Positions 17,041-25,885 of a stretch of 64,000 bases of DNA are shown here, piece after piece. The position numbers were made by a program, and so were the translations under genes. Origin of the DNA: CAWIHK01 sp963835935. GTDB lineage: Bacteria > Bacteroidota > Ignavibacteria > UBA10030 > CAVZMI01. The first letter of the stretch is position 1; every line of letters starts with the position of its first letter. The stretch covers positions 62,001 through 126,000 of the forward strand of contig CAWIHK010000001.1 of NCBI GenBank assembly GCA_963835935.1, in the 5' to 3' direction. Below the pieces are notes generated by a model. It ran no database searches and was not told where the DNA came from. It saw only the letters and a program-made list of their open reading frames with translations.

Positions 17041-18726
17041 TTATTTCAATAAAATAAGTTTTTTTGTTTCTATAAAAGATCCAGCTTGTAGCCGATAAAA
17101 ATAAATGCCGCTTGGCATATTTTGAGCATTCCATTGCTTCGTGTAATTTCCTGTCGGCAATTCTTCGGACACGAGTGTGGTCACTTCTCTTCCTATCAAA
17201 TCGAATACTTTGAGTGATACAAATGATTTTGATGGAAGACTAAAGGAAATCCTTGTCGATGGATTAAACGGATTCGGATAATTCTGAGAAAGGCCGTATG
17301 AAGCTGGCATGCGTGAACTCGCATTTTCCACATTAACTAATGCAACGTTGCCATAGTAGAAATTCACCGGCACGAAAAATTCCAATAAGAGCTGGCTCTG
17401 ATCGGCATTCAGCATCTCAAATCTCATCTGATCAACCAAATAATTTCCAGAGGTAATATCAAAGAATCCGGTGCCACTGCCGGTTCCCGTGGAATAGAGC
17501 GGCGATGCAGATGCCGCATAGGATGGTGTCAACGCGCCATCAGAGAAAGGACGTGGAAAAATTCTCACACCTCCCGCATCATCCGCTGTGTAATCGAATG
17601 AGGAACTGTCGTTCTGGTTGTTGGTGAAATAAGCCGGTGAAGTTGGTGAAAACTGGATGTTGGTTATAGCATTCGTTCCAAAGTGGAAGTTTATCGGAAC
17701 ATAATACTCAAGAAGCAAAGAAGATTGATCACTATTATACATCTGGAACCGGATAGAATCGACAGTCACATCGCCGGAAGTGATCGTGAAGTATCCAGTT
17801 CCATTTCCATCTCCTGTTGTATAGAGTGGAGAAGCGGATGCAGCATAGCCCGGACTTAAAGCTCCGTTTGTATATGGCCTGGGGAAAATTCTCACACCAC
17901 CTGCTTGGCTTGTTGTATAGTTGAACGTAATATTCAAATGTGAATTAAACACAAGCGTGCCCGGAGAGGTGGGGGAAAGCTGAACATTTGAAATTGCATT
18001 TGCTGCAAAATGATACTGGACAGGAACGAAGAACTCGAGCAATAACTGGCTTTGATCGGAATTAAGCATCTGAAAACGAATGGAATCGACCACCACATCT
18101 CCTGATGAGAATGTGAAGTAACCGGTTCCACTGCCGCTGCCAGTTGCATACAATGGAGATGCTGATGCAGCATAACCCGGACTTAATGCACCGTGCGTGA
18201 ACGGCCGGGCAAAAATTCGGACTCCACCTGCCTGATCAGTTGTATAATTAAATGACAAATTGAGATCCTCTCCTAATTGAAGCGGTGCGGGAGTTATTGG
18301 TGACATTACAATGGTGGTGATAGCGTTCGTGGAGAAATGATAGTTCACCGGTACAAAAAATTCGAGCAGCAAGATTGATTGGTCAGAATTAAGAACTTGG
18401 AAACGTATGTGATCGACAACCACATCGCCGGCCGTAATTTTGAATGTTCCGCTTCCGGTTCCGCTTCCGACAGAATATAATTGGGATCCGGATGCGGCAT
18501 AACCTGGCGTCAGTGCGCCGTTCGTGAAGGGTCTTGCGAAAATTCTGATGCCGCCCGATTGAGTACATTCATAGTTGAATGTTATACTCAAGTTCTGATT
18601 CAGCGGGAGCGATGCAGGCGATGCCGGCGAAAAATTAATGTTGTAGATCACTTCGCCAACTGCGTGGCTTACAAGCATAATGCAAACAGCGAGAAGGACG
18701 AAAAATAATCTTGACACGTTGTTCAT
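17041..18726 (-). CDS. T9SS-secreted protein with four tandem ~108-residue repeats
   Basis: A 561-residue exported protein with a signal peptide (LFFVLLAVCIMLVSHAVG). Four tandem repeats begin near residues 32, 142, 250 and 358, each of the form SP-x-SPA, then GGVRIF-x-RP(F/Y)-x-GAL-x-P-x-YAAS, an SG-x-G-T-G-x-F turn, DSIRF-x-(M/V)-x-NSDQS and LLLE(F/Y)-(V)P(V/I). They are probably beta-sandwich modules. The last ~85 residues are a T9SS type-A sorting domain (LSQNYPNPFNPSTRISFSLP, ending in GIYFYRLQAG and KKLILLK). The function of the repeats is unknown. Expression probably comes from the shared promoter block about 100 bases upstream. Confidence 0.85.
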   Translation of the reverse strand: MNNVSRLFFVLLAVCIMLVSHAVGEVIYNINFSPASPASLPLNQNLSITFNYECTQSGGIRIFARPFTNGALTPGYAASGSQLYSVGSGTGSGTFKITAGDVVVDHIRFQVLNSDQSILLLEFFVPVNYHFSTNAITTIVMSPITPAPLQLGEDLNLSFNYTTDQAGGVRIFARPFTHGALSPGYAASASPLYATGSGSGTGYFTFSSGDVVVDSIRFQMLNSDQSQLLLEFFVPVQYHFAANAISNVQLSPTSPGTLVFNSHLNITFNYTTSQAGGVRIFPRPYTNGALSPGYAASASPLYTTGDGNGTGYFTITSGDVTVDSIRFQMYNSDQSSLLLEYYVPINFHFGTNAITNIQFSPTSPAYFTNNQNDSSSFDYTADDAGGVRIFPRPFSDGALTPSYAASASPLYSTGTGSGTGFFDITSGNYLVDQMRFEMLNADQSQLLLEFFVPVNFYYGNVALVNVENASSRMPASYGLSQNYPNPFNPSTRISFSLPSKSFVSLKVFDLIGREVTTLVSEELPTGNYTKQWNAQNMPSGIYFYRLQAGSFIETKKLILLK

Positions 18727-18827
18727 AGGTATCTCCTTGAATTGTTAAAGATGGATGAATTGCACTCCTCGTGAAGAGCGATGGAACGAATTCCCCAAAA
18801 AAGGAAGGATGGGAACGATTTGTGTAA

Positions 18828-18856
18828 AGTGTAATGTTTTTTGCTTTGAGAAGCAA
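18828..18856 (-). promoter_or_regulatory. Shared promoter block, copy 2 (upstream of the T9SS cargo gene)
   Basis: Minus strand: TTGCTT, a 17-base spacer, TACACT, with a predicted start near 18821 and a leader of about 95 bases. The sequence TTGCTTCTCAAAGCAA within it can form a small stem. The surrounding 18727-19054 interval has no gene; its left part shares a weaker GATGGAACGAATTCC-like stretch with the copy 1 region. Confidence 0.55.
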
Positions 18857-19054
18857 TGAGTGAATACTATAAATCTGTGAGTTTTTAAATTTTTATACTA
18901 TGAACAGACGAGTCATATTGGTGAAGTCGCTTCAGCCGATGAACAAATCGAATAAGCAGTGGTTGGTACTGTTATTCCATATAACGAATTTTTACGGTCT
19001 TTAATCTTTCTCCATAATGAAAGCAAAAATACTTCAATGTATGTCGAACTAAAA

Positions 19055-19687
19055 TTATTTCTTCACATCCATAAGCATTTTATATCCAAGAATAAAACAA
19101 CCGACAGAAAGCACCAGAACTCCTGCAATAGCCAGATAAATGTTAATCATCGGGCCGACAGCATAAATTACCGCGCCGCATAAAATAAAAATGCCAGCGC
19201 TTTTGGGAAATTTACGGCTTCGTATTAAAGTTATGCAAAAAAGAATAACGCCGATAAAAATGACTGCAAATGAAAGCCAACGGAATAAAATGAATTGAGG
19301 ATGATACATTAAAATTTTACCCGAAAAGAGTGAGACGGAAGACGCATTACTAACGATAATTGGATATAAAAAAATTTCCCAGGATATCTGAGCTGCCTGA
19401 AAAATGTACGCCAAAATTATAAAAACATATCCAATAAAACCGAGAATCCCAGCCTTATTATATAATTTTGAATAGACTGCCGTATAACCAAAAATCATCA
19501 AAACAACACCTGGAAAGGCTAATGAAGCAATCCATATCCAATGAGGATCTAGAATCATTATAGATACATCTCGAGCCCGTTCATGCACAGGCAGAAGCGT
19601 TGTCCAGCAAATTGCCCATGCAGTAAAAAGCGCCGACCCAAGTATTATTGCAATTCCTCCCAATCGTTGTATCGTCGAATATTTCAT
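19055..19687 (-). CDS. Multi-pass membrane protein of unknown function
   Basis: A 210-residue protein with about six hydrophobic helices: residues 10-30, 48-70, 82-103, 132-157, 165-182 and 185-204. Loops are short, apart from one with charged HERARDVSIMILDPHW after the first helix. No catalytic or transport motif was recognised. It stands alone, with a shared promoter block about 90 bases upstream and a long non-coding interval beyond. The ribosome site AAGGGATCAAGAG precedes the ATG. Confidence 0.7.
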   Translation of the reverse strand: MKYSTIQRLGGIAIILGSALFTAWAICWTTLLPVHERARDVSIMILDPHWIWIASLAFPGVVLMIFGYTAVYSKLYNKAGILGFIGYVFIILAYIFQAAQISWEIFLYPIIVSNASSVSLFSGKILMYHPQFILFRWLSFAVIFIGVILFCITLIRSRKFPKSAGIFILCGAVIYAVGPMINIYLAIAGVLVLSVGCFILGYKMLMDVKK

Positions 19688-19779
19688 CTCTTGATCCCTT
19701 TTTATTTTCTTTGATGATCTATCGTTTAATTCTGTACTAAAGTATCACTTCGTGATAAGAATGGGAATCACATAATTAA

Positions 19780-19808
19780 AGTGTAATATTTTTTGGTTTG
19801 AGAAGCAA
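19780..19808 (-). promoter_or_regulatory. Shared promoter block, copy 3 (upstream of the membrane protein gene)
   Basis: Minus strand: TTGCTT, a 17-base spacer (CTCAAACCAAAAAATAT), TACACT, with a predicted start near 19773 and a leader of about 86 bases. Confidence 0.55.
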
Positions 19809-19879
19809 GAGAGAAAGAGCCTATTCGGCCAGAATCACAGTTTAATAGAAACAGATCGAAATAAATTATATCACTGATG

Positions 19880-20143
19880 TTACGCAAATATCTCAAATCC
19901 CAAAGATCAAATTTCAAATAACAAACAAAATCCAATTATCAATTTCCAAAACTATCGATTCTGGAGCATTCTAGGGATTGGATATTGGAATTTGTTTGGG
20001 ATTTGTGGGATTGTCATTTGGAATTTCTCCTTTTGCATAACGTGAGTTATATCATTCATTCTAACTCAGCAATCATCAATCCACCAATCCACATTTCCAT
20101 CCTTCCAGAATTTTAATTCCGCAATCACAAATCTCAAATCCGA
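19880..20143. repeat. AT-rich intergenic stretch with degenerate CAAATCCCAAA-type inverted repeats
   Basis: Short motifs such as CTCAAATCCCAAA, CAAATTTCAAAT and CACAAATCTCAAATCC recur on one side. Their inverse (GGAATTTGTTTGGGATTTG, CATTTGGAATTTC) lies at about 19987-20029, so the interval can fold into long imperfect hairpins. It has no coding frame. Such tracts are common between genes in the Chlorobi/Ignavibacteria group; the role is unknown. Confidence 0.5.
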
Positions 20144-20213
20144 AATGTTATGTTGCCTTGTAACTAGGCCCCGGCTTTCGTATATTGAAGGAGAAATTGT
20201 CAAAGGATTAATT

Positions 20214-20870
20214 GTGAACGATTTGCGGTGCGTAATTTTTGATGTAGATGGAACCCTCACACAAACGAACGAGCTTATTTACGAGTCATTCAATTATATT
20301 GCCCAAAAATATTTAGGAAAAACATATTCGATTCCGGAGATAGTTGCCTTGTTCGGCCCTCCGGAGGAAGTGTGCATCGAAAAGCTTGTTGGTAAAAAAT
20401 TTGTACCTGAAGCATGTGAGGATTACTACCGATATTATTCCGATAATTTTCATTCCAAAGCTTCGATCTATCCACGGTTGATTGAAGTGCTGGAAACACT
20501 CCGCAGTGATGGAATTGTGATGGGCGTATTTACCGGGAAAGGGAGAATGACAACCGAGATTACATTGGATAAACTCGGCATCAAACAATTTTTTGATATG
20601 ATCGTGACCGGCACCGACGTCGTGAAGCATAAACCTGCTGAAGAAGGAATATTAAAAATATTAAATCATTTCAAACTCAAGCCTGAAGAAGCTCTCATGG
20701 TCGGCGATGCGGTTGCGGATATCGTTGCGGCACGAAAAGCGGGCGTCCGGATTGCTTCCGTCGTGTGGGATTCTTATGCGCCCGATCAGGTTATTGCACT
20801 TGAACCGGATATAATCTTTCATTCCGTTGATGAACTACTCGAATGGACTACGGTAACACTTCACAAATAA
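20214..20870 (+). CDS. HAD-superfamily phosphatase (phosphoglycolate phosphatase-like)
   Basis: A 218-residue Cof/Gph-type HAD hydrolase. The nucleophile motif DVDGTLT is near residues 10-16, motif II in VFTGKGR near 104-110, the conserved Lys in HKPAEEG near 140, and motif IV VGDAVADIVAARKAG near 162-176. The alpha-helical cap between motifs I and II is of the C1 type. The substrate is not determined. The start is taken as GTG 20214, which has AAAGGA upstream and lies right before the first HAD strand; the frame is open to 20145. The gene end overlaps the next gene by 28 bases. Confidence 0.85.
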   Translation: MNDLRCVIFDVDGTLTQTNELIYESFNYIAQKYLGKTYSIPEIVALFGPPEEVCIEKLVGKKFVPEACEDYYRYYSDNFHSKASIYPRLIEVLETLRSDGIVMGVFTGKGRMTTEITLDKLGIKQFFDMIVTGTDVVKHKPAEEGILKILNHFKLKPEEALMVGDAVADIVAARKAGVRIASVVWDSYAPDQVIALEPDIIFHSVDELLEWTTVTLHK

Positions 20871-22450
20871 CAATGCTGGATGAGCCGGAGTATTCTCAGA
20901 ACCAGCTTCTGTTAATCTCTATCGGCCTGCCCGTGATAATTCTTTTTTTTTATTTCACGGCTGTTCTTCATTTCTCTTTTACCGATAATGAAACATACGT
21001 CTATTTGCAGTACGCGCGAAATCTAGCAAGCGGAGACGGTTATTCTTTTAATGCCGGCGAACAATTAAATGGAACGGTTGGCCCGTTATGGGTTTTGTTG
21101 ATCGCAGTCGGCAAACTATTCAACCTGCCGTTTTTACTTACTGCAAAGATTCTGGATCTTGTATTCGCTTCTGCATCAATAATAGTTTTCTTTTTTCTCG
21201 CCTATGAAATTCTCCGTCACCGGATTTATGCGCTTGCAGGAACTTTACTTTTTTCAATGAATGCGAACCTAATTTTCCGGACCGGAAATGGTTTGGAAAT
21301 TTCACTCGGCCTTCTTTTTTTTCTTGTTGCTTTGCGATATTGCTATCGCAACGAATATCAGCTATCGTCCCTTGCAACTGCAATCGGGACTCTGGTTATT
21401 CCACTGATTGGCTTATTTTTATTCTTAATAGTTTATGACTTACTTTTAAATTCGAAAGATCGAAGTCGAGGTTGGAGAATTATCCGCCAGATGTTATTGA
21501 TTTATTGTTGTGTCGTCGTTCCTTGGATGGTCTATTCTGCACTTTTTCTGCATTCTGTCATTCCGACTCCGTACATCGCTGCCAGTATTTTTCATGGCGG
21601 ATTTTTGATGTTCTTGATTTCGATGCTTCATTTCTGCAAAAATGTATTTTTGTCGGAAGTGCTCATGATCGTGGCTTTTTTCTGCGCCATTTTTATTCTT
21701 TATTCGAAAAAACGAAACAATGCAGATCAGAGAAAATCAGATTGGTTAATACTTCATTTGCCGGTTCTATGGATAATCCTTTTTTCTATCTTCCAATGTG
21801 TTTTCGGATTTGAAAACGGATCGCGGTTTATATTATTGATCGATCCATGCGTTTTGCTGATAAGCCTTTGGTCGATTAGAAGGATTCAACAACAATTTCC
21901 TGTCTCTGCTTCCGGTTTTATCACCGGCGACTCGATTCTCTTGATTTTCTTAGGTATGGGATTATTGTACAGCCAATTGACCTATCACGTAACAACACAA
22001 CGGCACATGAAAGATTTCGCTCAAAATGCAGATGCGGTTTACCGGCCTATCGCAGAGTGGCTGCAGAAGAATTCTCCAAACGATGCTATAATCGCAACCA
22101 ACGAACCGGGGCCAATAGCATTTTACTCTCAGAGAAAAGTATGTGACATAACAGGCGTTCGTTCACCGGAACTTTTAAACATGAAAAAGATAAAAGATGA
22201 CAAGCTTGATGATATGCTAATTTCTAAGATCATCGATCAATGTCATCCGGATTACATCGTCGATCGGGCTTTCGTTGCCGAACGTCTGTCGGATGTTAAT
22301 CTTGTTCCTCTTTTTCATAAAATGTTCTATGGTTATTCATCGTATGATCGTCGGGTTGTATATTTCACGGTTTATAAAGTCCAACACAATATTCAGCCGA
22401 AGGCACAAAGAAAAATCATGAAGGAAGAATCGTTATGCATGAAAAAGTGA
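20843..22450 (+). CDS. GT39/GT83-like integral membrane glycosyltransferase
   Basis: A 535-residue protein with about ten membrane helices after a short cytoplasmic start. The first periplasmic loop contains SFTDNETYVYLQYARNLASGDGYSFNAGEQLNGTVGPLW, matching the acidic-loop pattern (D-E followed by Y-x-x-ARN and G-x-GPLW) of polyprenyl-phosphate-dependent GT-C enzymes. The C-terminal 130 residues form a soluble domain (IAEWLQKNSPNDAIIATNEPGPIAFYS). It probably transfers a sugar from a lipid carrier to a cell-envelope acceptor. The start is uncertain: ATG 20843 lies inside the HAD gene and a later Met is at 20873. It overlaps the oxidoreductase gene by 16 bases. Confidence 0.8.
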   Translation: MDYGNTSQITMLDEPEYSQNQLLLISIGLPVIILFFYFTAVLHFSFTDNETYVYLQYARNLASGDGYSFNAGEQLNGTVGPLWVLLIAVGKLFNLPFLLTAKILDLVFASASIIVFFFLAYEILRHRIYALAGTLLFSMNANLIFRTGNGLEISLGLLFFLVALRYCYRNEYQLSSLATAIGTLVIPLIGLFLFLIVYDLLLNSKDRSRGWRIIRQMLLIYCCVVVPWMVYSALFLHSVIPTPYIAASIFHGGFLMFLISMLHFCKNVFLSEVLMIVAFFCAIFILYSKKRNNADQRKSDWLILHLPVLWIILFSIFQCVFGFENGSRFILLIDPCVLLISLWSIRRIQQQFPVSASGFITGDSILLIFLGMGLLYSQLTYHVTTQRHMKDFAQNADAVYRPIAEWLQKNSPNDAIIATNEPGPIAFYSQRKVCDITGVRSPELLNMKKIKDDKLDDMLISKIIDQCHPDYIVDRAFVAERLSDVNLVPLFHKMFYGYSSYDRRVVYFTVYKVQHNIQPKAQRKIMKEESLCMKK

Positions 22451-23457
22451 GAATTGGCGTTGTAGGTGTAGGGCATCTCGGTTCGCTGCACGCGAAGATG
22501 TTCGCAGGAATCGATACGGCAGAATTGGCAGGTGTATATGATGCGGACAAAAACAAAGCAGCAGCCGTCGCCAAGGAATATCACACAAATGCATTCGATA
22601 ACCTCGATTCGCTCTTCGCAAGTGTCGATGCAGTCAGTATTGCAACTCCTACGTCAACTCATGCAGATGTTGTCATTCAAGCTTTGCAAAGTGATCTCCA
22701 CGTGTTTGTTGAGAAACCTATAACAAAAACACTTGATGAAGCGCGGCGTATAATAGACGAGGCTCAAAGACGGAAGAAGAAAGTTCAGGTTGGACATATC
22801 GAGCGCTTCAATCCGGCAATTCTCGCAGTGGAGCATTTATCTCTTCAACCGTTGTTTATAGAATCGCACCGGCTTGCGCAGTTCAAACCGCGAGGTACGG
22901 ATGTTGCCGTAGTTCTGGATCTTATGATTCACGATATTGACATCATTTTGAGTTTGGTAAAGTCGCCTGTGGATAAAATCGAAGCCAACGGTGTCGGAAT
23001 TGTATCGGATTCGCTTGACATTGCAAACGCAAGGATTCAATTTAAAAATGGCTGTGTTGCAAATGTTACCGCAAGCAGAATATCTCAACGGCCGATGCGC
23101 AAGCTGCGGTTGTTCCAGAGCAACGCCTACATCTCTATGGATTTTACGGACGGAGTGACGGAAATTTTTCGTCTGGTCGATTCTAAGGATTCGTCATTCA
23201 AATCAACGTTATTACTCGGGCAGATCGATTCCGGATTGTTGAAAAGAAATATCGTATATGAAAAACCAAAAATAAAAAAAATAAATGCTCTCAAGTATGA
23301 ACTCGAACTTTTTGTGGACGCAATAAAAACTAATAAAGAGCCTGTGGTGACCGCTGAAGATGGCAGGCGAGCCCTTGAGGTCGCGCAGGAAATTATGATC
23401 GCCATCGAAAAACATCAATCGATTGTAAAATCCATGATGAATCCTCAAATCGATTAA
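22435..23457 (+). CDS. Gfo/Idh/MocA-family NAD(P)-dependent oxidoreductase
   Basis: A 340-residue protein with the N-terminal Rossmann motif RIGVVGVGHLGSLHAKMF near residues 5-22 and the hallmark VEKPITKT with catalytic Lys near residue 94. The second conserved block is VGHIERFNPAI near 121-131, and the active-site DLMIHDIDIILSLV follows near 161-174. Such enzymes oxidise or epimerise sugars or sugar nucleotides; similar proteins in this group act in nucleotide-sugar 3-oxidation, but the substrate here is not evident. The overlap with the glycosyltransferase gene suggests an envelope polysaccharide role. Confidence 0.9.
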   Translation: MHEKVRIGVVGVGHLGSLHAKMFAGIDTAELAGVYDADKNKAAAVAKEYHTNAFDNLDSLFASVDAVSIATPTSTHADVVIQALQSDLHVFVEKPITKTLDEARRIIDEAQRRKKKVQVGHIERFNPAILAVEHLSLQPLFIESHRLAQFKPRGTDVAVVLDLMIHDIDIILSLVKSPVDKIEANGVGIVSDSLDIANARIQFKNGCVANVTASRISQRPMRKLRLFQSNAYISMDFTDGVTEIFRLVDSKDSSFKSTLLLGQIDSGLLKRNIVYEKPKIKKINALKYELELFVDAIKTNKEPVVTAEDGRRALEVAQEIMIAIEKHQSIVKSMMNPQID

Positions 23458-23461
23458 TACT

Positions 23462-24907
23462 ATGAACGAAAAGCTTCAACATATATCACTTCAAAACGAT
23501 GTGCTGAGACGTATCGGCGCAGTTGCTGATGAGCAAAGCCTCGAAGCTTTCGTTGTCGGTGGATACGTGCGGGATCTTTTACTGGGGAGAGAAGTGAAGG
23601 ATATCGACATTGTGGTGATTGGTGACGGTATAGATTTTGGCCGCAAAATTGCGTCATCATTTGGGAAGAAGAATATTGTGGTATATGAAAAATTCGGAAC
23701 CGCAATGCTCCATCTTGAAAGCGAGATGATCGAATTCGTTGGAGCGCGAAAAGAAAGTTACTCGGCTTCATCTCGAAAACCGGATGTAACGGGCGGATCG
23801 CTTTCGGACGATCTTTCCCGGCGCGATTTTACGATCAATGCTATTGCTGCTTCACTTAATTCCGGTACCTATGGAAAAATCGTAGACCCGTTCGATGGGG
23901 AGGCCGACATTGAACGCAAGCTCCTTCGCACACCGTTAGAACCTGAACAAACATTTAGCGATGATCCTCTGCGAATAATGAGAGCAATTCGCTTCGCCGC
24001 TCAACTCGGTTTTACAATCGATGAAAAAACGCTGTCGGCGATCAGTTCCATGAAGAGCCGCATCGAAATTGTTTCACAGGAAAGAATTACAGATGAGTTT
24101 TTAAAAATATTGAAAAGCCCGCGTCCATCCATTGGCATCAAACTGATGTTCGATACCGGATTACTCCAAATTATTTTTCCGGAAATCGCGGCTCTCTCTG
24201 GCGTTGAACAGCGCGAAGACGAGACACTGGGAATTCAGGAAGCAAGAAAGTTTCATCACAAAGACGTGTTTCTCCATACATTGAAAGTTGTCGAAAATCT
24301 CAGCGCTGTGAGTGATAATCTCTGGCTTCGCTTTACAGCGTTGACGCATGACATTGCAAAACCACGGACCAAAGTATTTCGTGAAGGTATCGGCTGGACT
24401 TTCTACGGACATGAAGAGCTCGGCACGCGGATGATGAAACATATTTTCCAGCGTATGCGTTTGCCGCTCGAACATTTGCCGTATGTTGAAAAATTAATCA
24501 GGCTTCATCTGCGTCCGATTGCGCTTGTTGACGCCGAAGTAACCGACTCAGCTTTGCGACGCTTGCTTTTCGATGCCGGCAACAATATCGATGACTTGAT
24601 GTTGTTATGTAAAGCGGATATTACATCAAAGAATCCCGCACTTATCTCCCAGTATACCGCAAATTATGACAAAGTTTATACGCGAATGAAAGAGGTGGAA
24701 GAAAAAGACCGTATCAGAAATTGGCAGCCGCCGGTAAAGGGAGATGAGATCATGAAAGTATGTGAAATTTCACCCGGTCCGCTAGTAGGAATTATAAAGA
24801 GCGCAATCGAGAATGCAATTCTTGATGGAAAAATTCCGAACGAACATGATGCAGCTTTAGCATATTTAATAGAAATTAAAGATTCCATACTGGAAAAGCA
24901 TCCATAG
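23462..24907 (+). CDS. cca: CCA-adding tRNA nucleotidyltransferase with HD domain
   Basis: Class II tRNA nucleotidyltransferase / poly(A) polymerase head. The motif GGYVRDLLLG with the GG pair at 33-34 is followed by the catalytic carboxylates Asp47 and Asp49. The conserved RRDFTINAIA is near 117-126, and ADIERKLLRTP with DDPLRIMRAIRFAAQLGF gives the neck region. An HD phosphohydrolase domain follows (HKDVFLHTLKVVE and LTHDIAKPRT). It is 4 bases downstream of the oxidoreductase gene and ends the overlapping four-gene run. It could be CCA-adding or poly(A)-adding; with no other copy visible in the window, CCA is the simpler reading. Confidence 0.92.
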   Translation: MNEKLQHISLQNDVLRRIGAVADEQSLEAFVVGGYVRDLLLGREVKDIDIVVIGDGIDFGRKIASSFGKKNIVVYEKFGTAMLHLESEMIEFVGARKESYSASSRKPDVTGGSLSDDLSRRDFTINAIAASLNSGTYGKIVDPFDGEADIERKLLRTPLEPEQTFSDDPLRIMRAIRFAAQLGFTIDEKTLSAISSMKSRIEIVSQERITDEFLKILKSPRPSIGIKLMFDTGLLQIIFPEIAALSGVEQREDETLGIQEARKFHHKDVFLHTLKVVENLSAVSDNLWLRFTALTHDIAKPRTKVFREGIGWTFYGHEELGTRMMKHIFQRMRLPLEHLPYVEKLIRLHLRPIALVDAEVTDSALRRLLFDAGNNIDDLMLLCKADITSKNPALISQYTANYDKVYTRMKEVEEKDRIRNWQPPVKGDEIMKVCEISPGPLVGIIKSAIENAILDGKIPNEHDAALAYLIEIKDSILEKHP

Positions 24908-25086
24908 CCATTTTTTACGATAAATTCCCCTATGTTGATTCCCAATTCCCTATAAAAAGAAGGTTGACAAATTGTTTTTATTTTTCTACCTTTCAACAAG
25001 GTTTAACAATGGAATTGCCGAAGCATACTCTCATGTTACAAAAGATGTGACCGATAATATTAATAGGGGTGATTTTAAAAAAAATT

Positions 25087-25323
25087 ATGTTTGACCAAGA
25101 GTTTAAATATTTTTTAGACCATAGGGAAGAACTTGTCAATAAATATCGTGGAAGATTTGTTGTTATATATAATAATCAAGTTTTAGCGGATTATGAAACT
25201 GAAGAAGAAGCATATCTTGAAACAATAAAAAAATATGAAATTGGAACTTTCTTAATTCAGCAATGTCTTTCGGAAGAAGAAACACCAAAACAGATATTTA
25301 ATTCTCGTGTGATATTTGCGTGA
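25087..25323 (+). CDS. DUF5678-like small protein
   Basis: A 78-residue acidic protein. The segment FLDHREELVNKYRGRFVVIYNNQVLADYETEEEAY fits the DUF5678 pattern (helix, KYxGRFVVI strand, NQVL turn, then a helix). The likely start is ATG 25087; an in-frame GTG at 25069 overlaps the only weak ribosome-like site. The next gene starts 1 base after its stop. Pairs of DUF5678 with an aspartyl-protease-like gene recur in archaea and bacteria, by my recollection, but their function is unknown. The region is clearly more AT-rich than its neighbours, suggesting transfer. Confidence 0.75.
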   Translation: MFDQEFKYFLDHREELVNKYRGRFVVIYNNQVLADYETEEEAYLETIKKYEIGTFLIQQCLSEEETPKQIFNSRVIFA

Positions 25324-25324
25324 T

Positions 25325-25885
25325 ATGACACCTATCCAAGTGCAACCATCTCCTCGCGCATTTACTCAGAACCATAAAGTAAGAATTGTCGCAATCATTA
25401 CACCAATAAATTTGAGTTTACCATTTGATCCTAAGAATACACAAATCGATACTGTAAACCGTGTGATCGCAAATGCCTTATGGGATACAGGAGCAACAAA
25501 TTGTTGTATCACAAAAGAAAAAGCGGATGAAGTCGGTTTGAAACCATTTACAAAAGCTCCTGTATCATATGGAAGAGGTACAAAATATGAAGATGTTTAT
25601 AAATTAAATATTGTACTTCCGAATGGTGTTGGTATTGCAAGGATCAATGCAACTGAATGTGATTCCACACAGGGGAATTTTGATTTTATTATTGGCATGG
25701 ATATTATAACAATGGGTGATTTAGCAATTACGAATGTTGGTGGTTTTACAACAGTCTCATTTAGATTTCCACCGGTAAGAACTATTGATTATAAACTTGA
25801 AATAGAGAACGCAAAAACTTCCGATAGAAATAGCCCATGTCCCTGTGGAAGTGGGGAAAAAACTAAAAATTGTTGTGGCCGGTAA
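25325..25885 (+). CDS. Retropepsin-like aspartic protease with C-terminal SEC-C zinc motif
   Basis: A 186-residue protein. NALWDTGATNCCIT carries the single DTG catalytic triad (Asp54-Thr55-Gly56) of retropepsin-like proteases that act as homodimers. The later FDFIIGMDIITMGD (about 115-128) is the hydrophobic-hydrophobic-Gly flap-strand signature of the fold. The C-terminus NSPCPCGSGEKTKNCCGR is a SEC-C zinc motif (Cys172, Cys174, Cys183, Cys184), as at the end of SecA. No signal peptide or membrane helix is seen, so it is cytoplasmic. ATG 25325 is preferred to TTG 25316. Coupled to the DUF5678 gene; partner and substrate are unknown. Confidence 0.85.
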   Translation: MTPIQVQPSPRAFTQNHKVRIVAIITPINLSLPFDPKNTQIDTVNRVIANALWDTGATNCCITKEKADEVGLKPFTKAPVSYGRGTKYEDVYKLNIVLPNGVGIARINATECDSTQGNFDFIIGMDIITMGDLAITNVGGFTTVSFRFPPVRTIDYKLEIENAKTSDRNSPCPCGSGEKTKNCCGR

